NCBI RefSeq assembly: GCF_013307225.1
Contig: NZ_CP028942.1
Location: 372,001-436,000 of the forward strand
From: Polynucleobacter tropicus
Lineage (GTDB): Bacteria > Pseudomonadota > Gammaproteobacteria > Burkholderiales > Burkholderiaceae
Reading direction: 5' to 3'
DNA length: 64,000 nucleotides
Every line of letters begins with the position of its first letter. Positions within the stretch are counted from its first letter, which is position 1. The notes beneath the pieces were generated by a model. The model was not told the DNA's origin. It did not search any database and saw nothing but the letters and a program-made list of their open reading frames with translations. The translations under genes were made by a program, and so were the position numbers. Below are positions 55,808-64,000 of this stretch, one piece after another.

Positions 55808-56971
55808 CTATTTTTTGTAGTGTTTCTGAAGAATTTCAACAAGACCGCTCGCAATACGAGCAATATCTTGGTCTTTCATGCCTGGAAATAGTGGCAGAGT
55901 CAGGATGGATTTGCCAATGCGTTCCGCAATTGGCGTAGAGCTGGTTTGGTAGCCCTGATTTTTATACAGAGTAAAACCAGTGATGGCGGGGTAGTGAACT
56001 CCGGTGCCGATGCCGAGTTCTTTTAACTCAGTCATGATTTGTGCGCGATCACAATTTAACTGCTCGACTGGAAGTACCACTTGAAACATATGCCAATTGC
56101 TTTCAGTAAAGTTTTCTACAGGCAACTCTAGTTGAATATCGAAGCCAGTGGATTTGATTTCTGCGCGAATGCTATCGAAATACTGACGAGCTAATGCAGT
56201 GCGTCTAGTTTGATAGGCAGGCAATTGTTTGAGTTGTTGCAAACCAATTACCGCATTAACGTCAGTTAAATTATCTTTGCCACCCAAGACGTCTACGTCC
56301 ATGCCATCCATGCCTTGGCGTGTAAGCCCCTGTAGACGAAATTTCTCAGCAAGCTTTGCTTCGTCACCATTGTTTAAAACAAGGCAACCACCTTCAATGG
56401 TGGTGAGATTTTTATTGGCCTGAAAGCTAAAGCTCACCAGGTCGCCAAAGCTACCAATCTTCTTCCCTTGCCATTGAGAGCCAAAGGCTTGCGCAGCATC
56501 TTCGATAACGCGTAATTGATGTTGCTTGGCTAGCGAATAGAGCTTGTCCATATCAACTGGTAAGCCCGCAAGGTAGACCGGCATGATGGCTTTGGTTTTG
56601 GATGTAACAGCGCTGGCTACTTTATCAAGATCGATATTGCGTGTAACGGGATCGATGTCTACAAAAACGGGTTTTGCACCAACGCTCAAAATGACATTGG
56701 AAGTGGCAACCCAAGAAATAGGGGTGGTGATCACTTCATCACCCTCACCAATGCCGGCAACTTGTAGCGCGATTTTCATTGTTGCAGTGCCATTGGCGAA
56801 GCAACGCACAGGGCGCCCACCAAAGTATTTGCTGAGAGTGGATTCAAATTCAGCCAGCTTGGGGCCTGAGGTTACCCAGCCAGAGCGTAAGACTTCAGCA
56901 ACCGCTTCAATCGTTTCTTGATTAAAGCTTGGGCGCGTAAAGGGAATAAATTCTGAGCTGGTGTTTGACAT
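55808..56971 (-). CDS. arnB: UDP-4-amino-4-deoxy-L-arabinose aminotransferase
   Basis: 387 residues, a PLP enzyme of the DegT/DnrJ/EryC1 family. The PLP Lys is in FQANKNLTTIEGG. GWVTSGPKLAEFE and the EDAAQAFGS motif are typical. It transfers an amino group from glutamate to the 4-keto sugar made by the ArnA decarboxylase. Confidence 0.93.
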   Translation of the reverse strand: MSNTSSEFIPFTRPSFNQETIEAVAEVLRSGWVTSGPKLAEFESTLSKYFGGRPVRCFANGTATMKIALQVAGIGEGDEVITTPISWVATSNVILSVGAKPVFVDIDPVTRNIDLDKVASAVTSKTKAIMPVYLAGLPVDMDKLYSLAKQHQLRVIEDAAQAFGSQWQGKKIGSFGDLVSFSFQANKNLTTIEGGCLVLNNGDEAKLAEKFRLQGLTRQGMDGMDVDVLGGKDNLTDVNAVIGLQQLKQLPAYQTRRTALARQYFDSIRAEIKSTGFDIQLELPVENFTESNWHMFQVVLPVEQLNCDRAQIMTELKELGIGTGVHYPAITGFTLYKNQGYQTSSTPIAERIGKSILTLPLFPGMKDQDIARIASGLVEILQKHYKK

Positions 56972-56982
56972 GATGTTCTATC

Positions 56983-58674
56983 TTACTTCGTTGAGCTGGA
57001 GCCATCAGGGTGCCTCACAATCACTCTGCGAGAATCACGCCCCACTTCTTGCATTGGCAGGTTTAATCCTTGAAGCTCAATAAATACCTCGGGAACCATC
57101 ATGGCATAAGCACTCTGATCCTCTTTCCAACGCGCAATGAAGGCTTCCATAGTCGGTACCCAAAGATCGGGCTCTTGATTTACTCCAAACTCAAGCTCAT
57201 CGGGCGATTGCACCATGATCATGGTTCTGCCTAAATAGAATGGCACTGTATGGTCTAGTAAACGTACAGAGTAGAAGTTCACTTTTTCTGGAATGCTGGA
57301 TTTCACTTGATTAACCAGATCGATTCCTGAGACTGCGCGGCCTAAAGTTTCATGGCCTGTGCCTGCAATGATGGCGCATAAGAAAAAGCCCCACGCAAAA
57401 CTCACAATGCTGCTGATTCCATTTCGTTTGGATTGGAAGCTTGCATAAAGACTAAATGCAAGCAAGGCAATTAGTGCTGCAATAATCCAATAAACATATT
57501 GCGCATAGGCGTTAATTTCATCGGGCCTTGCTTGCTTGCCGATTTCAGATAAGAAGAAAAATCCGATAGCGGCCAATAATGCAAAACCAATGGTCTGTAA
57601 CTTCCATGAAAAAGGCATGGAGTTAGTGTGCCCAAGTAAACGATCGAGGCGATTTCCAATTAATAATGCAAGCGCTGGAAAAATAGGAATGATGTATCCA
57701 GGGAGTTTAGATTGAGAAATGCTGAAAAATACGAAGATCACAATAGACCAGCAACTCAATAACCACGCGGGTGAAAAGCTTCTTGAACGCTCTTGCCACG
57801 CCTGCCTAATTGACCCTGGGAGTTGTGCAACCCAAGGCAGAAGCCCAATCAGCAACAGCGGGACAAAGTAATAGATGGGCCCAGTCCTGCTATGAGCATC
57901 TTGTGTGAAGCGTTGTAGGTGCTCATGAATAAAGAAAAATTCCAAGAACTCTGGATTACGTTGTGCAACCAAAACAAACCATGGGGCAGTGATTGCTAAA
58001 AATAAAATAAGTCCACTGAATAGGCGTAAGCGCATCCAGATCTTCCAGTCCCATGTGCTAATGGAATAGATTGAAAAAACCATTGCAGGTATTGCTGCGC
58101 CAATCACGCCTTTTGAAAGGGTTGCTAGCGCCATAAAGATCCAACATGTCCACATCCAATTGCGACAACTTGATTGTGTTTGTGAGGTTTGCGCAATTAA
58201 GAGGCTACATAGTGCGGCAACCAAAAATGCAGACAAGCCCATATCTAAAGAATTGAAGTGTCCGCTAATGACCCACATAGGACTCGAGGCCAAGACAATA
58301 GCCGCTAACCATCCAGTTCTAGCGTTATAAATTTTCGCGCCAGTTAATCCAATTGCCAGAATAGTTAAAAAGCCTGTGAGTGCAGTCCAGAGTCTGGCTT
58401 GCCAGTCGCCAATACCAAATAGTTGAAATGTGGCAGCAGTTGCCCATATTTGTAGCGGCGGTTTTTCAAAATACTTGTAGCCGTTGTAGCGAGGGGTAAC
58501 CCAATCACCTGTGACGAGCATTTCTCGGGCCATTTCGGCGTAACGCCCCTCGTCCGAGGGAATGAGGTGGCGATAGTTGAGGGTTCCAAACCAAAGTGCT
58601 GCATAGATTAGTAATAGCAGCAAAATCTTGCCGGGGTGGAGGGCGGAGGATTGCCGAATTTGGCCAAATTGCAT
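56983..58674 (-). CDS. arnT: lipid A aminoarabinose transferase (ArnT/GT39 family)
   Basis: 563 residues with about a dozen transmembrane helices and the DEGRYAEMAREML motif of the periplasmic loop, whose acidic residues are catalytic in ArnT. It moves aminoarabinose from the lipid carrier to lipid A. The start shares one base with the upstream gene's stop (TAATG), so translation is coupled. Other GT39 enzymes look similar; the arn context supports ArnT. Confidence 0.88.
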   Translation of the reverse strand: MQFGQIRQSSALHPGKILLLLLIYAALWFGTLNYRHLIPSDEGRYAEMAREMLVTGDWVTPRYNGYKYFEKPPLQIWATAATFQLFGIGDWQARLWTALTGFLTILAIGLTGAKIYNARTGWLAAIVLASSPMWVISGHFNSLDMGLSAFLVAALCSLLIAQTSQTQSSCRNWMWTCWIFMALATLSKGVIGAAIPAMVFSIYSISTWDWKIWMRLRLFSGLILFLAITAPWFVLVAQRNPEFLEFFFIHEHLQRFTQDAHSRTGPIYYFVPLLLIGLLPWVAQLPGSIRQAWQERSRSFSPAWLLSCWSIVIFVFFSISQSKLPGYIIPIFPALALLIGNRLDRLLGHTNSMPFSWKLQTIGFALLAAIGFFFLSEIGKQARPDEINAYAQYVYWIIAALIALLAFSLYASFQSKRNGISSIVSFAWGFFLCAIIAGTGHETLGRAVSGIDLVNQVKSSIPEKVNFYSVRLLDHTVPFYLGRTMIMVQSPDELEFGVNQEPDLWVPTMEAFIARWKEDQSAYAMMVPEVFIELQGLNLPMQEVGRDSRRVIVRHPDGSSSTK

Positions 58675-59057
58675 TAGGTGGGTTCCACAATTAAGGCTAA
58701 AAGGACTTTTCGGCCTTCACCAACTAGGATGTTGTAGGTACGGCAGGCTGCTTGTGAGTCCATGATTTCAAAGCCAATTTTTGCTGAAATCAGGCTTTTT
58801 AAGAGCTCAGGCTTAGGAAATTGCTGGCGACTACCAGTTCCAATCAGAATCAATTCTGGCTTCAGATCCACCATTTGGCTGAAATGGCTAGCCTCTAAGT
58901 CGCTAAAGGACTTTGCCGGCCATTCTAGGGTGGCGCCATCCGAGCTCAGAAGAACGCTGTGCTTGTGTGGAGTTTGGTTGATCTCCACGTAGCCATCGCC
59001 GTAGCCGGTGATCGTATTGGCTCCAGAATGGGGGTCAGATTGAAGCTTCAAGTGCAC
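58674..59057 (-). CDS. Mth938-like domain protein
   Basis: 127 residues from a GTG start. PELILIGTGSRQQFP and DSQAACRTYNILVGEGRKVLLAL match the Mth938/DUF498 family, a small fold found in bacteria, archaea and a mitochondrial complex I assembly factor. No enzyme activity is established. It heads the arn operon here by a one-base overlap with arnT. Confidence 0.82.
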   Translation of the reverse strand: MHLKLQSDPHSGANTITGYGDGYVEINQTPHKHSVLLSSDGATLEWPAKSFSDLEASHFSQMVDLKPELILIGTGSRQQFPKPELLKSLISAKIGFEIMDSQAACRTYNILVGEGRKVLLALIVEPT

Positions 59058-59077
59058 TCTCTGTCATAATTATGAGG

Positions 59078-59083
59078 ATTATA
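59078..59083 (-). promoter_or_regulatory. likely promoter of the Mth938-arn operon
   Basis: A perfect TATAAT on the minus strand at 59083-59078. The start would be near 59071, only about 14 bases before the GTG. The -35 region is weak (TTGAAA with a 20-base spacer). The same 73 bases must also drive alaA to the right. Confidence 0.45.
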
Positions 59084-59130
59084 GCTAGCTGTTTTTTCCA
59101 AGATTTCAAGAACTTACCCTTTAATTTATT

Positions 59131-60387
59131 GTGAAACCCATCCTAAAGTCCCAAAAACTCGATAACGTCTGTTATGACATTCGTGGGCCTGTGCTTGAGC
59201 TTGCTCAACGCATGGAGGAAGAGGGCCACAAAATCATCAAATTAAACATCGGAAACGTGGGTGTTTTTGGTTTTGATCCCCCTGAAGAGATTCAGTTGGA
59301 CATGATTCGTAATTTGAGTAATGCCTCTGCTTACTCCGATTCCAAGGGTATTTTTGCCGCACGTAAAGCGATCATGCAGTATTGCCAAGAAAAAGGCATT
59401 CAGGGTGTAGCGCTAGATGATGTGTATACCGGTAACGGTGTTTCTGAGCTCATCGTATTGTCGATGAATGCACTTTTAAATGATGGTGATGAAGTGTTGG
59501 TGCCCACACCAGACTATCCTTTGTGGACCGCTGCAGTCAGTTTATCTAGTGGCACACCTGTCCATTATCTTTGCGATGAGTCGAAGGATTGGGCGCCAGA
59601 TTTAAATGATTTGCGTAAAAAAATTACACCTAAGACAAAAGCGATTGTGGTGATTAATCCGAACAATCCAACGGGTGCAATTTATTCAAAAGAAGTATTG
59701 CTTGAGCTCACACAGATTGCACGTGAACATGGTTTGATTTTGTTCGCCGATGAGATCTACGACAAGATGTTGTATGACGGTGAGAAACATATTTCTTTAG
59801 CTTCTTTGTCTACCGATGTTGTCATTATCACCTTTAATGGTCTATCTAAGAACTACCGTTCGTGCGGCTACCGAGCTGGCTGGATGGTGGTTTCAGGGGA
59901 TAAAGAGATGGTGCGCGACTACATTGAGGGCCTCAATATGTTGGCCTCAATGCGTCTCTGCGCAAACGTTCCAGGTCAGTACGCCATTCAAACTGCTTTG
60001 GGTGGATATCAAAGTATTAATGATTTGGTTGGTGAGAGTGGACGTTTAGCCAAACAGCGTGATCTTGCATGGAAACTTATCACTGATATTCCTGGTGTGT
60101 CATGCGTAAAACCAAAATCCGCTTTGTATTTATTTCCCAAGTTGGATCCTGAGGTTTATCCAATTGAAGATGATCAGCAGTTTGTTGCTGACCTCTTGAA
60201 AGAAGAAAAAGTATTGTTAGTACAGGGCTCTGGTTTTAACTGGGGTAAGCCTGATCATTTCCGCGTAGTGTTCTTGCCTCATGAGGATGTATTGAAAGAG
60301 GCTATTGGACGTCTAGCGCGTTTCCTCGAGCGTTATCGCAACAAGCACAGCCGTAAGGCTTCTACAACCGCAGCAAAGGCATCATGA
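59131..60387 (+). CDS. alaA: alanine-forming PLP aminotransferase (AlaA type)
   Basis: 418 residues, GTG start. VCYDIRGPVLELAQRMEEEG, GNGVSELIVLSMNALLNDGD, PTPDYPLWTAAVSLSSG and INPNNPTGAIYS are close to E. coli AlaA. The PLP Lys lies in GLSKNYRSCGYRAGW. It transfers amino groups between glutamate and pyruvate. It overlaps hom by four bases, placing it in a threonine-synthesis operon. Confidence 0.9.
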   Translation: MKPILKSQKLDNVCYDIRGPVLELAQRMEEEGHKIIKLNIGNVGVFGFDPPEEIQLDMIRNLSNASAYSDSKGIFAARKAIMQYCQEKGIQGVALDDVYTGNGVSELIVLSMNALLNDGDEVLVPTPDYPLWTAAVSLSSGTPVHYLCDESKDWAPDLNDLRKKITPKTKAIVVINPNNPTGAIYSKEVLLELTQIAREHGLILFADEIYDKMLYDGEKHISLASLSTDVVIITFNGLSKNYRSCGYRAGWMVVSGDKEMVRDYIEGLNMLASMRLCANVPGQYAIQTALGGYQSINDLVGESGRLAKQRDLAWKLITDIPGVSCVKPKSALYLFPKLDPEVYPIEDDQQFVADLLKEEKVLLVQGSGFNWGKPDHFRVVFLPHEDVLKEAIGRLARFLERYRNKHSRKASTTAAKAS

Positions 60388-61694
60388 AACCGATTCAAGT
60401 AGGTCTATTAGGTATTGGCACCGTTGGTGGTGGCGTATTCACTGTTCTCGAACGCAACCAAGATGAGATTACTCGCCGCGCAGGTCGTGGTATTCGCATT
60501 AATACCGTTGCCGATCTCAATGTAGATCGCGCCAAAGAGATTGTTAAGGATCGCGCGCAGGTAGTAAGCGACGCTCGTGCGGTGATCAATAATCCTGAGA
60601 TTGATATCGTTATAGAGTTAATTGGCGGCTATGGCATTGCTAAAGACTTGGTTTTGGAGGCAATTGCTGCTGGTAAGCATGTGGTTACCGCAAATAAGGC
60701 CTTGATTGCGGTTCATGGCAATGAGATTTTTAAAGCCGCGCATGAAAAAGGCGTGATGGTGGCTTTCGAAGCTGCTGTTGCTGGTGGTATTCCGATCATC
60801 AAAGCTTTGCGTGAAGGCTTAACCGCAAATCGTATCGAGTGGATCGCCGGCATCATCAATGGCACCACGAATTTCATTCTTTCTGAAATGCGTGACAAAG
60901 GCTTGGACTTTGCAACCGTATTGAAAGAAGCGCAACGCTTGGGTTATGCAGAGGCTGACCCAACTTTCGATATTGAAGGTGTAGATGCTGCTCATAAAGC
61001 AACCATCATGAGCGCGATTGCATTCGGCATTCCGATGCAGTTTGAAAAAGCGCACGTTGAAGGCATTACTAAGTTAGCCGCAATTGATATTCGTTATGCA
61101 GAACAATTGGGCTATCGCATCAAGCTACTCGGTATTGCCAAAAAGACACCTGGTGGCGTTGAGTTGCGCGTGCACCCAACATTAATTCCTGCAAAACGTT
61201 TGATTGCAAACGTAGAGGGCGCGATGAACGCCGTTCAAGTATTTGGCGATGCAGTGGGAACTACTCTGTACTACGGTAAAGGCGCTGGATCTGAGCCTAC
61301 TGCCTCCGCAGTGATTGCGGACTTGGTGGATATCACTCGTTTACTAAGCGCAGATGCTGAACATCGTGTGCCATATTTGGCTTTCCAACCAGACGCTGTG
61401 CAAAACACTCCTGTTTTGCCGATCGGTGAAATCACAACTAGTTACTACTTGCGCATGCGTGTAGCTGATCAAGCGGGTGTGCTTGCGGATATCACCAAAA
61501 TCTTGGCATCACATGGCGTATCTATCGATGCACTCTTGCAGAAAGAGGCGGATGAAGGTGAGAGTCAAACTGATTTGGTTGCGTTGACTCACGAAACTAA
61601 AGAAAAAAATATGCTTGCGGCAATTAAAGAGATCCAAGATCTCAAAACAGTTGCTGGAGAAGTGGTTAAGATCCGTTTAGAGAATCTGTCTTAA
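60384..61694 (+). CDS. hom: homoserine dehydrogenase
   Basis: 436 residues. GIGTVGGGVFTVLE is the NAD(P) site, GGIPIIKALREGL and GIINGTTNFILSEM are substrate-binding, and ADPTFDIEGVDAAHK is the signature. The C-terminal ACT domain (about 355-435) is for allosteric control by threonine. Confidence 0.96.
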   Translation: MKPIQVGLLGIGTVGGGVFTVLERNQDEITRRAGRGIRINTVADLNVDRAKEIVKDRAQVVSDARAVINNPEIDIVIELIGGYGIAKDLVLEAIAAGKHVVTANKALIAVHGNEIFKAAHEKGVMVAFEAAVAGGIPIIKALREGLTANRIEWIAGIINGTTNFILSEMRDKGLDFATVLKEAQRLGYAEADPTFDIEGVDAAHKATIMSAIAFGIPMQFEKAHVEGITKLAAIDIRYAEQLGYRIKLLGIAKKTPGGVELRVHPTLIPAKRLIANVEGAMNAVQVFGDAVGTTLYYGKGAGSEPTASAVIADLVDITRLLSADAEHRVPYLAFQPDAVQNTPVLPIGEITTSYYLRMRVADQAGVLADITKILASHGVSIDALLQKEADEGESQTDLVALTHETKEKNMLAAIKEIQDLKTVAGEVVKIRLENLS

Positions 61695-61710
61695 GCGATT
61701 AAATATCAAC

Positions 61711-63153
61711 ATGCGTTACCAGTCTACTCGTGGCAATAGTCCACAACAATCTTTTTTAGAAATTCTGCTGGGTGGATTGGCGCCAGATGGCGGTTTATAT
61801 CTTCCAACTCAGTACCCGCAAATTACGCCTGCTCAATTAGATGCTTGGCGTGGCTTGTCATACGCTGATCTGGCTTATGAAATTCTGAGCTTGTATTGCG
61901 ATGACATTCCTGAGGCTGACTTACGTGCTTTATTGCGTAAAACTTATACAGAGCAAGTCTATTGCAATGGTCGTCCACAAGATAATGCAAAAGACATCAC
62001 GCCATTACATTGGTTGGGTGAAGAGCATGGTACGCGCATTAGCTTATTAAGTCTTTCTAATGGCCCAACATTGGCCTTTAAAGATATGGCTATGCAGTTA
62101 TTGGGCAACTTGTTTGAATATGCACTCAAACGCGCTGGTCAGCAGCTTAATATTTTGGGTGCCACTTCAGGCGATACTGGTAGCGCCGCAGAATACGCCA
62201 TGCGTGGCAAAGAGGGTGTCAAAGTATTTATGCTTTCACCACGCGGAAAGATGAGTGCCTTTCAGTCTGCGCAAATGTACTCCTTGCAAGATCAAAATAT
62301 TTTTAACTTAGCGGTAGCTGGGGTCTTTGATGACTGTCAGGATATTGTTAAGGCGGTAAGTAACGATCATGCTTTTAAAGCCAAGAATCAAATTGGCACA
62401 GTGAACTCGATTAACTGGGGACGCGTGGTAGCTCAAGTGGTCTACTACTTCCAAGGTTACTTGTTGGCAACTAAATCTAGCTCTGAGAAAGTATCGTTTA
62501 CGGTTCCATCAGGCAACTTTGGTAATGTCTGCGCAGGTCATATCGCTCGCATGATGGGCTTGCCAATTGAGCATCTGGTTGTAGCAACAAACGAAAACGA
62601 CGTATTAGACGAGTTCTTCCGCACCGGCGTTTATCGTGCACGCAAGTCCGCAGAAACATTGCATACATCAAGTCCCTCGATGGATATTTCTAAAGCTAGC
62701 AACTTTGAGCGTTTTGTTTTCGACTTTATGGGTCGAGATGGGAGAGCTACTGCAAGCATGTTCAAGCAAGTGGATGAGGCAGGTGGCTTTGATATATCTA
62801 AAGATGCAGTTTTCAAAGACTTGGGTCAATATGGCTTTCAGTCAGGTCGCAGCACGCATGCTAATCGTCTAGATACGATCCGCGATATTGAGAAGAAATA
62901 CGGCATCATGATCGATACACATACTGCTGATGGCGTGAAAGTGGCGCGTGAGCATTTGCAAGCTGGTGTGCCCATGATTGTCCTGGAAACAGCCTTGCCA
63001 ATTAAGTTTGAAGAAACCATTCAGGAGGCCTTGGGTCGTCCAGCTGAATGCCCTCCAGCATTTCGGGATATTAAGTCCAAGCCGCAGCGCGTAGTCAATA
63101 TCGACGCCGATGTAAATCAAGTGAAAGATTTTATTGCTACGCATCTCAATTAA
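61711..63153 (+). CDS. thrC: threonine synthase
   Basis: 480 residues, a PLP lyase. The PLP Lys is in LAFKDMAMQLLG; GATSGDTGSAAEYAMRG is the phosphate-binding loop. It converts O-phosphohomoserine to threonine. It lies 16 bases after hom. The homoserine kinase needed between them is not in the window. Confidence 0.96.
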   Translation: MRYQSTRGNSPQQSFLEILLGGLAPDGGLYLPTQYPQITPAQLDAWRGLSYADLAYEILSLYCDDIPEADLRALLRKTYTEQVYCNGRPQDNAKDITPLHWLGEEHGTRISLLSLSNGPTLAFKDMAMQLLGNLFEYALKRAGQQLNILGATSGDTGSAAEYAMRGKEGVKVFMLSPRGKMSAFQSAQMYSLQDQNIFNLAVAGVFDDCQDIVKAVSNDHAFKAKNQIGTVNSINWGRVVAQVVYYFQGYLLATKSSSEKVSFTVPSGNFGNVCAGHIARMMGLPIEHLVVATNENDVLDEFFRTGVYRARKSAETLHTSSPSMDISKASNFERFVFDFMGRDGRATASMFKQVDEAGGFDISKDAVFKDLGQYGFQSGRSTHANRLDTIRDIEKKYGIMIDTHTADGVKVAREHLQAGVPMIVLETALPIKFEETIQEALGRPAECPPAFRDIKSKPQRVVNIDADVNQVKDFIATHLN

Positions 63154-63186
63154 ACATTCAGAGATAAGCCAGTAATAAGTATTGTT

Positions 63187-64000
63187 ATGACTAAGCCACC
63201 CATGTTGACTGCGCAGCAGGCTTTAGATCATTTGCTCTCCTATGCAAAGCCTGTTCATGAAAATGAAAATGTCCCAGTGCAGGCCGCTTTAGGTCGTGTG
63301 CTCGCTGAAAACGTTCAATCTTTAGTAGATGTTCCGCCTTTGGATAACACTTCGATGGATGGATATGCGGTTCGAACTGCGGACACCGCTTCTTCTGTCC
63401 AGGTGTTGCGAGTAGCGCAGCGAATTCCAGCCGGTTCTGTTGGCAAACAGTTAGAGCCAGGCACGGCGGCACGCATATTTACTGGGGCACCTATTCCTCC
63501 GGGTGCTGATGCGGTAGTGATGCAAGAAGATTGCACCATCCCAGAAGGGGCTGTTGATCAAGTACAAGTAAATACGGTTCCTACGGCTGGGCAATGGATA
63601 CGCCGTCGCGGTGAGGATCTGAGTGCTGGTAATACGGCATTGACTGCAGGTATTTTCTTGCGACCACAAGAATTAGGGGTGGCCGCTTCAGCTGGCCTAA
63701 CCCATTTGAATGTAAAGCGACGTGTGAAAGTTGTCGCTTTCTTTACGGGAGATGAATTAGCTCTTCCTGGAGAGCCATTAAAACCTGGTGGTATTTACAA
63801 CTCCAATCGCGACACCTTATTAGCTTGCCTTCGTGCTTTAGGTTGCGATGCTAGTGATTTGGGCATTGTTCCTGATCGTTTAGATGCGACCCGAGAGGCA
63901 TTGCGTCATGCAAGTAAAGACCATGATCTCATTATTACTTCCGGTGGAGTCTCAGTTGGCGAAGAGGATCACATTAAGCCTGCGGTGACTGCCGAGGGTA
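63187..64000 (+). CDS. moeA: molybdopterin molybdenumtransferase, second copy (cut by window end)
   Basis: 271 residues visible from ATG 63187. DNTSMDGYAVR, RIFTGAPIPPGADAVV, RRRGEDLSAG and TSGGVSVGEEDH are MoeA blocks. It is distinct from the copy at 11858. It begins 33 bases after thrC; in related bacteria this copy is followed by moaD and moaE. Confidence 0.92.
   Translation, partial: MTKPPMLTAQQALDHLLSYAKPVHENENVPVQAALGRVLAENVQSLVDVPPLDNTSMDGYAVRTADTASSVQVLRVAQRIPAGSVGKQLEPGTAARIFTGAPIPPGADAVVMQEDCTIPEGAVDQVQVNTVPTAGQWIRRRGEDLSAGNTALTAGIFLRPQELGVAASAGLTHLNVKRRVKVVAFFTGDELALPGEPLKPGGIYNSNRDTLLACLRALGCDASDLGIVPDRLDATREALRHASKDHDLIITSGGVSVGEEDHIKPAVTAEG

Noticed and set aside
1..64000. CRISPR array, insertion sequence, prophage or attachment site
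   Set aside because: I saw no regularly spaced repeats, transposase or integrase reading frames, and no repeat of the tRNA 3' ends elsewhere in the window. The only mobile element seen is the intein.

Overview
The window is an almost gap-free stretch of a betaproteobacterial chromosome. Gene order (rne / rluC-gph-sppA, yceD-rpmF-plsX-fabHDG-acpP-fabF-degP, lepA-lepB-rnc-era-recO-pdxJ-acpS-nagZ, efp-earP / uvrC-pgsA, rpsF-priB-rpsR-rplI-dnaB, alaA-hom-thrC-moeA), moderate GC, very short intergenic gaps and an EF-P with Arg32 next to EarP all point to Burkholderiaceae. A small-genome freshwater lineage such as Polynucleobacter is the best guess; this is inference from gene content, not a database match. 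No phage, insertion sequence, CRISPR array or rRNA operon is visible.

Layout. 1-6.7 kb: edge of a DUF2889 gene, rsuA, a pterin dehydratase, a small acidic protein, a secreted alpha/beta hydrolase, a two-subunit molybdenum hydroxylase (iorA/iorB-like), msrQ and an SRAP protein. 6.7-11.5 kb: parvulin, folA-thyA, a ferredoxin with its NADP reductase, and a hydroxyacid dehydrogenase. 11.5-15 kb: moaA-mobA-moeA for molybdenum cofactor. 15-23 kb: rne (minus) against rluC-gph-sppA (plus), then an RsmI-like methylase, maf and yceD-rpmF. 23-28.7 kb: fatty acid synthesis. 28.7-37.7 kb: degP and the lepA...nagZ run. 37.8-42.4 kb: efp-earP divergent from uvrC-pgsA, then tRNA-Gly and tRNA-Cys. 42.4-49 kb: lipoprotein, lexA, asparaginase, and the rpsF-priB-rpsR-rplI-dnaB replication/ribosome operon. 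49-59 kb: NlpC/P60, PIN-PhoH, a peroxiredoxin and a complete-looking lipid A aminoarabinose (arn) operon. 59-64 kb: alaA-hom-thrC and a second moeA cut by the window end.

How the genes work together. The moa/mob/moe genes supply cofactor that IorB-like hydroxylases need, although that enzyme class usually uses the cytosine dinucleotide form. EarP modifies EF-P on Arg32. The arn genes build and attach 4-amino-4-deoxy-L-arabinose to lipid A, with ArnA split into two separate proteins. The fab genes make the acyl chains used by PlsX and PgsA in phospholipid synthesis.

Most notable: dnaB is interrupted inside its Walker A motif by a 352-residue intein with the hallmarks of a class 3 intein (Ala first, W/C/T motif) and a full LAGLIDADG endonuclease. 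Also of note: the sigma-E cassette usually found between fabF and degP is absent; the lexA start codon touches its own LexA box and the predicted transcript is leaderless; the divergent start codons of earP and uvrC overlap; and a terminator-like hairpin sits just before the phoH ribosome binding site.
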